Part shown: positions 59,108-64,000 of the stretch, piece after piece
How the letters are laid out: the number at the start of each line of letters is the position of its first letter
How positions within the stretch are numbered: the stretch's first letter is position 1
Assembly (NCBI GenBank): GCA_021770825.1
Contig: JAETQD010000013.1
Span: 1-64,000 of the forward strand
Direction: 5' to 3'
Origin: Clostridium sp.
GTDB taxonomy: Bacteria > Bacillota > Clostridia > Lachnospirales > Lachnospiraceae
Length of the DNA: 64,000 nucleotides
Position numbers and translations under genes: made by a program
The notes under the pieces: generated by a model
Database searches by the model: none
What the model was told of the DNA's origin: nothing
The model's input: the letters and a program-made list of their open reading frames with translations, nothing else

Positions 59108-60646
59108 ATGTATTATTTATTGGGAACAGATATCGGAACTTCCGGTACGAAAACGGTCCTTATGGACCTTTCGGGAAATCTGGTGGCGAAGGATCTTCAG
59201 GAATATGACGTTTTAACTCCGAAGCCGCTTTGGGCGGAGCAGTGGCCGGACGTATGGCTTGAGGCTGCAAAAGCCTCGATTAAAAATACAGTTGCAAAAT
59301 CAGGAATCGCTCCGGAGGAGATAAAAGGAATTGCAATCAGCGGCCTTTACGGCGGTTCCGGTATCCCGTTGGATGAGAACATGGAGCCCATCCGCCCCTG
59401 CATGATCTGGATGGACCGCCGCGCGGAGGAGGAGACCGCCTGGGTGCTGGAGAATATCGGGGAAGAGAAGCTTCTTACAATCACCCACAATGGTGCGGAG
59501 CCCTATTACGGATACACGAAAATTCTCTGGTATAAAAACCATGAGCCGGAGAACTGGAAACGGACAAAGCTGTTCCTTCCGCCAAATGATTATGTGATCT
59601 ATAAGCTGACCGGAAAGGTTGCCATCGATTATTCTTCCGCAGGTAACATCGGCGGCATTTTCGATATGAACACCCGCATCTGGTCGAAAGACCTTTTGGA
59701 CGCCATGGGAATTCTGGTTTCCATGATGCCGGAAAATATTGTGGAATCCACAGATATTGTGGGCGGACTGACAGAGGAAGCGACAAAGGAGCTGGGACTT
59801 TTAGCCGGAATGCCGGTCATCGCCAGCGGAATCGACTGCGGAGCGGCCAACATTGGCCTTGGCGTTTTCCAGTCCGGGCTTTATGCGGCAGCGATTGGAA
59901 CTTCCATGTGTGCAGCGCTGATCTCCGATAAGCCGGTGAAGGGAAAAGGACTGATCGTATGGCCATACCTTTATGATGCGAAAAAGCTTTCCTATTATTT
60001 TTCCGGAGGTGCAACGGCAGGTGCCATCGTAAAATGGTTCCGCAATACCTTCTGCGACTATGAGGTAGCCATGGAGAAGGAGGGCGGCCGTCCAGCCTAT
60101 GACATCTTAAATGAGCAGGCAGAAAGGATTCCGGCAGGAAGCGAAGGACTTCTGGTGCTTCCGTATTTCATGGGAGAGCGCAGTCCGGTCTGGGATTCGG
60201 ATGCCAAGGGCACTATCATCGGCCTGTCCCTGATGCACACGAAGGCCCATGTATACCGAGCGTTTTTGGAGGCCGTGGCATATTCCCTTAAAGACGCCAT
60301 GGAGGCCACCGGAGAGAATCTGGGCGAGTATATTTTACTTGCAGGCGGCGTGACAAAGTCCAAAGTATGGCGGCACATTTTTGCCGATGTGACCGGATAT
60401 CCGGTGGTATGCCCGTTACAGGACGTGGAGGCCAACATGGGTGATGTGATGTTAGCAGGAATCGGCACAGGGCTTCTCACCTTTGAGGATGTGAAAAAAT
60501 GGCAGGTTCTAGATGAAAAAATCATACCGGATGAAAAGAATCACAAGGCGTATGAGGCATATTTTAAGCTTTACAAGGATTTCTACCACAGCATGAAGGA
60601 CAATATGAAGAAAATGACAGGCGTGATGCATGAATTTCAGGGTTGA
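59108..60646 (+). CDS. FGGY-family carbohydrate kinase (xylulokinase-like)
   Basis: A 512-residue ATP-dependent sugar kinase. The N-terminal GTDIGTSGTKTVLMDL phosphate motif, the sugar-site EQWPDVWLEA, IWMDRRAEEE and the C-terminal Gly-rich ILLAGGVTKSKVWRHIFADVTG are typical of the xylulokinase clade. With the SDR and transketolase it would deliver a ketose 5-phosphate to the pentose phosphate pathway; D-xylulose is likely but not proved. GAGGAGGAATCAGT precedes the ATG. Confidence 0.9.
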   Translation: MYYLLGTDIGTSGTKTVLMDLSGNLVAKDLQEYDVLTPKPLWAEQWPDVWLEAAKASIKNTVAKSGIAPEEIKGIAISGLYGGSGIPLDENMEPIRPCMIWMDRRAEEETAWVLENIGEEKLLTITHNGAEPYYGYTKILWYKNHEPENWKRTKLFLPPNDYVIYKLTGKVAIDYSSAGNIGGIFDMNTRIWSKDLLDAMGILVSMMPENIVESTDIVGGLTEEATKELGLLAGMPVIASGIDCGAANIGLGVFQSGLYAAAIGTSMCAALISDKPVKGKGLIVWPYLYDAKKLSYYFSGGATAGAIVKWFRNTFCDYEVAMEKEGGRPAYDILNEQAERIPAGSEGLLVLPYFMGERSPVWDSDAKGTIIGLSLMHTKAHVYRAFLEAVAYSLKDAMEATGENLGEYILLAGGVTKSKVWRHIFADVTGYPVVCPLQDVEANMGDVMLAGIGTGLLTFEDVKKWQVLDEKIIPDEKNHKAYEAYFKLYKDFYHSMKDNMKKMTGVMHEFQG

Positions 60647-60657
60647 TGGCGCCAGAA

Positions 60658-60702
60658 CAGGACAGGAGGCCGCCGGAAAAGCCGGTGCGCCGGGTTGTCC
60701 TG
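60658..60702 (+). repeat. hairpin between kinase and transaldolase
   Basis: CAGGACA pairs with TGTCCTG, with GCCGGC-like pairing inside; no T tract. Confidence 0.5.
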
Positions 60703-60729
60703 AACGGATGAAATGGGAAGGAGTATTGC

Positions 60730-61295
60730 ATGAAATTTTTTGTTGATACCGCAAAGGTTGAGGATATTAAGAAAGCCAACGACATGGGCGTCATCTGCGG
60801 AGTGACAACGAATCCGTCGCTGATTGCCAAAGAGGGCCGGGATTTTAATGAGGTAATCCGGGAGATCGCCGCCATCCATCCCAACATGGTAGTAAAGATC
60901 CCCATGACTGTGGAGGGCTTAAAGGCCGTGAAGGTTCTTTCTAAGGAAGGGATCAAGACCAACGTGACCTTGATCTTTACTGCAAACCAGGCGCTTCTTG
61001 CCGCCAGGGCCGGCGCTTCCTACGTATCTCCATTCCTGGGCCGTCTGGACGACATAAGCGTCCGGGGGGGGATTTGATCCGGGAGATTGCAGAGATTTTT
61101 AACGTGTCAGGAATCGAGACAGAGATCATTGCCGCTAGTGTGAGAAATCCCATCCATGTAACGGACTGCGCCCTGGCGGGAGCAGATATCGCAACAGTTC
61201 CCTACGGCGTCATCGAGCAGATGACAAAGCATCCCCTCACAGATGCAGGAATTGCAAAATTCCAGGCAGATTATGAGGCGGTATTTGGAAAATAG
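60730..61295 (+). pseudogene. transaldolase (TalC/TAL type) with frameshift and internal deletion
   Basis: The frame from 60730 begins as a normal transaldolase ([39 protein letters not shown] with the Schiff-base Lys56) and reaches [10 protein letters not shown]. It then hits a run of eight G (61064-61071) and stops at 61077. The rest (LIREIAEIF...[18 protein letters not shown]) continues in the -1 frame from a TTG at 61074; one more G, or a -1 ribosomal slip, would rejoin it. Compared from memory with TalC proteins, about 27 residues (the SAEV... strand region) are also missing between VIREI and AIHPN, leaving about 188 residues instead of about 212. Two lesions suggest decay, but assembly error in the G run is possible. 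Confidence 0.75.
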
Positions 61296-61304
61296 AGGAA
61301 ACAT

Positions 61305-62144
61305 ATGGATACTTTATATTTAAAGAAAATGGCAGTGGAAGTCCGCAAAGGAATCATAAACGGCGTGTATTCTGCAAAGGCAGGACATCCGGGCGGTTCC
61401 CTGTCGGCGGCAGATTTATTTACCTATTTCTATTTTGAAGAGATGAACATTGACCCTAAAGCGCCAAAGGCGCCGGACAGAGACCGTTTCGTGCTGTCAA
61501 AGGGTCACACAGCTCCCGGATATTATTCCGCCCTGGCAAACCGCGGATATTTTCCGGTGGAGGACTTGAAAACTCTGCGCCATGCAGGCTCCTATCTCCA
61601 GGGGCATCCGGACATGAAGCACATTCCCGGCGTGGATATGTCCAGCGGCTCCCTCGGACAGGGAATCTCCGCCGCAGTCGGGATGGCTCTGGCAGGTCGC
61701 CTGAATCAAAAGGATTACCGTGTCTATACGCTTTTGGGCGATGGAGAAATCGAAGAAGGCCAGGTGTGGGAGGCCGCCATGTTTGCGGGTCACAGGAAGC
61801 TTGACAATCTGACCGTCATTGTGGACAACAGTGGGCTGCAGATCGATGGACGAATCGAGGATGTCTGCTCTCCATACCCCATCGATGAAAAATTCCGCGC
61901 ATTCAATTTCCATGTGGTGAACGTGGCCGACGGAAATGATTTTGAACAGTTAAAAGCGGCCTTCGACGAGGCAAGGGAAGCGAAGGGAAAACCCACAGCA
62001 ATCATCATGAAGACCATAAAGGGAAAAGGTGTTTCCTACATGGAGAACCAGGCGGGCTGGCATGGCAAGGCACCCAATGCAGAACAGTATGAAATTGCCA
62101 TGGAAGAACTGAAAAAGGCAGGTGAAGCGTTATGCCGGATGTAA
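61305..62144 (+). CDS. transketolase, N-terminal subunit
   Basis: A 279-residue TPP-binding half of a split transketolase. The TPP motif is GDGEIEEGQVWEAAMFAGHRKLDNLTVIVDNSG; family start PGGSLSAADLFTYFYF and HPDMKHIPGVDMSSGSLGQG are clear. It transfers two-carbon units between sugar phosphates together with the next gene. AGGAAAC precedes the ATG, 9 nt after the transaldolase remnant; it overlaps the second half by 13 bp. Confidence 0.95.
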   Translation: MDTLYLKKMAVEVRKGIINGVYSAKAGHPGGSLSAADLFTYFYFEEMNIDPKAPKAPDRDRFVLSKGHTAPGYYSALANRGYFPVEDLKTLRHAGSYLQGHPDMKHIPGVDMSSGSLGQGISAAVGMALAGRLNQKDYRVYTLLGDGEIEEGQVWEAAMFAGHRKLDNLTVIVDNSGLQIDGRIEDVCSPYPIDEKFRAFNFHVVNVADGNDFEQLKAAFDEAREAKGKPTAIIMKTIKGKGVSYMENQAGWHGKAPNAEQYEIAMEELKKAGEALCRM

Positions 62145-63076
62145 AGAAAATTGCTACGAGGGAAAGCTACGGAAAGGCCCTTGTGGAGTTGGGAAAAAAG
62201 CATGAGAATTTGGTGGTCCTGGACGCGGACCTGGCAGGGGCTACGAAAACGGAGACCTTTTTAAAGGCATTTCCTGACCGCCACATCGACTGCGGAATCG
62301 CAGAGTGCAATATGATGGGAATCGCCGCCGGACTTTCCACCACAGGATTGGTGCCCTTTGCCAGTACCTTTGCCATGTTTGCGGCCGGAAGGGCCTTTGA
62401 ACAGATTCGCAATTCCATTGGGTATCCGCACCTGAACGTGAAGATCGGAGCGACCCACGCAGGAATCTCTGTGGGAGAGGACGGGGCGACCCATCAGTGC
62501 AATGAGGATATGGCATTGATGCGGACGATTCCCGGAATGGTAGTCATAAATCCGGCGGATGATATCGAGACGAAGGCCGCTGTTGAGGCCGCCTATGAGT
62601 ATGACGGTCCGGTATATTTAAGATTCGGCCGCCTTGCCGTCCCGGTCATCAATGACAGGCCGGACTACCGGTTTGAAATCGGGAAGGGGATTGAGCTTCG
62701 TCCCGGAACGGATGTGACGATCCTTGCGACCGGTCTTTGTGTCAGCGAAAGCCTGGGGGCAGCAGAAAAGCTAAAGGGGGAAGGCATAAGCGCCCAGGTC
62801 ATCAACATCCACACTATAAAGCCGCTGGATGAAGAGCTGATTTTGAAAGCGGCAGAGACCACCGGAAAAATCGTGACCGTGGAAGAGCATTCCATCATTG
62901 GAGGCCTTGGGGGAGCGGTGTCTGAGCTTCTTGGGGAGAAGAAGCCGACTCCGGTCTTAAGAATCGGAATCCGGGATGTGTTTGGGGAATCCGGTCCGGC
63001 AGCAGAATTAATAAAAAAATATGGGCTGGATTCAGAAAGCATCAGTGAAAAAGTAAAGGATTTTTTGAGAAAGTAA
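62132..63076 (+). CDS. transketolase, C-terminal subunit
   Basis: A 314-residue pyrimidine-binding half plus C-terminal domain. VDAD-like VLDADLAGATKTE, CGIAECNMMGIAAGLSTTG (with the catalytic Glu of the TPP activation site), THAGISVGEDGATHQ and VEEHSIIGGLGGAVSELL are visible. The start lies inside the end of the N-terminal subunit gene (coupled translation). Length is usual for the split type. Confidence 0.95.
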   Translation: MPDVKKIATRESYGKALVELGKKHENLVVLDADLAGATKTETFLKAFPDRHIDCGIAECNMMGIAAGLSTTGLVPFASTFAMFAAGRAFEQIRNSIGYPHLNVKIGATHAGISVGEDGATHQCNEDMALMRTIPGMVVINPADDIETKAAVEAAYEYDGPVYLRFGRLAVPVINDRPDYRFEIGKGIELRPGTDVTILATGLCVSESLGAAEKLKGEGISAQVINIHTIKPLDEELILKAAETTGKIVTVEEHSIIGGLGGAVSELLGEKKPTPVLRIGIRDVFGESGPAAELIKKYGLDSESISEKVKDFLRK

Positions 63077-63089
63077 AAGGGGTATTTGA

Positions 63090-64000
63090 ATGGAAAAATG
63101 GGGAAAGAGAATTGGGTACGGTATTGGAGATCTGGGATGTAACCTGGTATTCAGTACCATGGCGTCTTATTTGATGGTTTTTTATACGGATGTATTCGGA
63201 ATCACGGCCGCGGCAGCGGGAACCATGATGCTGGTAACAAAATTCATCGATGCGCTGACAGACACAGGCATGGGACTGATCGTAGACCGAACCCACACCA
63301 GATGGGGACAGGGAAGACCGTACTTCCTGTTTGGCGCAGTTCCGTTTGCGCTGTTTACCTTCCTGACGTTCTACATTCCGAATGTGGGCGATACAGGGAA
63401 GTTAATTTGGGCTTATATTACATATTTTCTTTTGTGTACGGCATATACGGTGGTAAATATCCCGTTAAATACGATCGTACCGCGTCTGACATCGGATATC
63501 CACGAAAGAAACTGCCTGGTATCCACCGGAATGATCTGTGCCATGCTGGGAACAGCCATCGTCATGTCGGTGACGGCACCGCTCGTAGAGTATTTCGGCC
63601 AGGGAAATGAGGCGAAAGGCTACCTGATCACCATGACCGTTTACGGAATATTGGCGATGTTAATCTTCTTTGTTACCTTTGCAAGCACAAAGGAAGTGGT
63701 TCCGCCTTCCGTTGCAAGAGAACATACTACATTAAAGGATGACTTAAAGGCGCTGACCGGACAGAGCTGGATCTTTTTCCTGGTAAACCTTTTATACTTC
63801 TCCCTCTATGTCGTAAGAAGCACAACGGTCATTTACTATTTTAAGTATAACCTGGAAAAGACGGAATGGCTGACACTGGTAGGACTTCTTGGAATTTTAT
63901 CGGGCCTTCCGATGCCCCTTATTCTTCCGGCGCTGGAGAAAAAGTTCAGCAAGAGAATGCTTATGATGGCAAGTATTCTTATTTATATTGCAGGCGACCT
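63090..64000 (+). CDS. GPH-family sugar:cation symporter (partial at window end)
   Basis: The first 303 residues of an MFS-type glycoside-pentoside-hexuronide symporter (MelB/XylP-like): KRIGYGIGDLGCNLVFSTMASYLMVFYTDVFG, DALTDTGMGLIVDRTHTRWGQGRPYFLFG with the cation-site Asp pair (DxxTD) and YFLLCTAYTVVNIPLNTIVPRL. Uptake of the pentose or polyol used by this operon is the likely role. AAAGGGG precedes the ATG, 13 nt after the transketolase stop. Confidence 0.9.
   Translation, partial: MEKWGKRIGYGIGDLGCNLVFSTMASYLMVFYTDVFGITAAAAGTMMLVTKFIDALTDTGMGLIVDRTHTRWGQGRPYFLFGAVPFALFTFLTFYIPNVGDTGKLIWAYITYFLLCTAYTVVNIPLNTIVPRLTSDIHERNCLVSTGMICAMLGTAIVMSVTAPLVEYFGQGNEAKGYLITMTVYGILAMLIFFVTFASTKEVVPPSVAREHTTLKDDLKALTGQSWIFFLVNLLYFSLYVVRSTTVIYYFKYNLEKTEWLTLVGLLGILSGLPMPLILPALEKKFSKRMLMMASILIYIAGD

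Overview
This window looks like a chromosomal segment of a spore-forming, anaerobic member of Clostridia, most likely Lachnospiraceae (Clostridium symbiosum / Enterocloster-like). The assignment rests on moderate GC, AGGAGG-type ribosome binding sites with TTG/GTG starts, a T-box leader, a three-subunit NAD-linked [FeFe]-hydrogenase, and a collagen-like surface protein of the exosporium type. The genus is inference. All coordinates and pairings were worked out by eye.

Layout. 1-4.4 kb: divergent promoters and msrA, then a leftward two-gene module of an FRG-domain protein and an AIPR (abortive infection) protein, a candidate phage-defence operon. 4.4-8.9 kb: a lone type IV pilin-like protein coupled to a DMT exporter, a DAACS symporter, a CAT-like acetyltransferase and a tRNA-dihydrouridine synthase. 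9-14.3 kb: an isoaspartyl-dipeptide locus (iadA, YfcC carrier), a LysR regulator that has lost its DNA-binding domain, a PLP decarboxylase and a hotdog thioesterase. 14.3-22.6 kb: a DauR-like regulator, a strongly promoted structured RNA that I read as 6S RNA, a polysaccharide deacetylase, rarA, rho, an IclR regulator, an amidohydrolase and a MATE exporter. 22.7-29.2 kb: a leftward tryptophan-type ABC importer behind a T-box with a UGG specifier, then a second MATE exporter and ftsH.

29.3-34.5 kb: a zinc-ribbon membrane protein and the leftward hydrogenase operon hydC-hydB-hydA. 34.7-42.4 kb: rpoB-rpoC. 42.4-51.6 kb: accessory genes separating rpoBC from the str operon: a CDF metal exporter, a type II restriction-modification system with a controller protein, a secreted wall-binding-repeat protein, a 2-hydroxyacid dehydrogenase, a glycosyltransferase plus collagen-like protein pair, and a second thioesterase. 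51.7-56.5 kb: rpsL-rpsG-fusA-tuf with a 321-nt structured rpsL-rpsG gap. 56.6-64 kb: a sugar or polyol locus with a ROK repressor divergent from an SDR dehydrogenase, an FGGY kinase, a damaged transaldolase, split transketolase and a GPH-type symporter cut by the window end.

How the genes work together. The last locus reads as oxidation of a polyol or sugar, phosphorylation, and entry into the non-oxidative pentose phosphate pathway, but its transaldolase carries both a frameshift and an apparent in-frame deletion. The most interesting uncertain items are the FRG-AIPR module, the rpsL-rpsG RNA region, the collagen/glycosyltransferase pair, the damaged transaldolase and the headless LysR gene. 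I saw no CRISPR array, insertion sequence, rRNA or tRNA gene.
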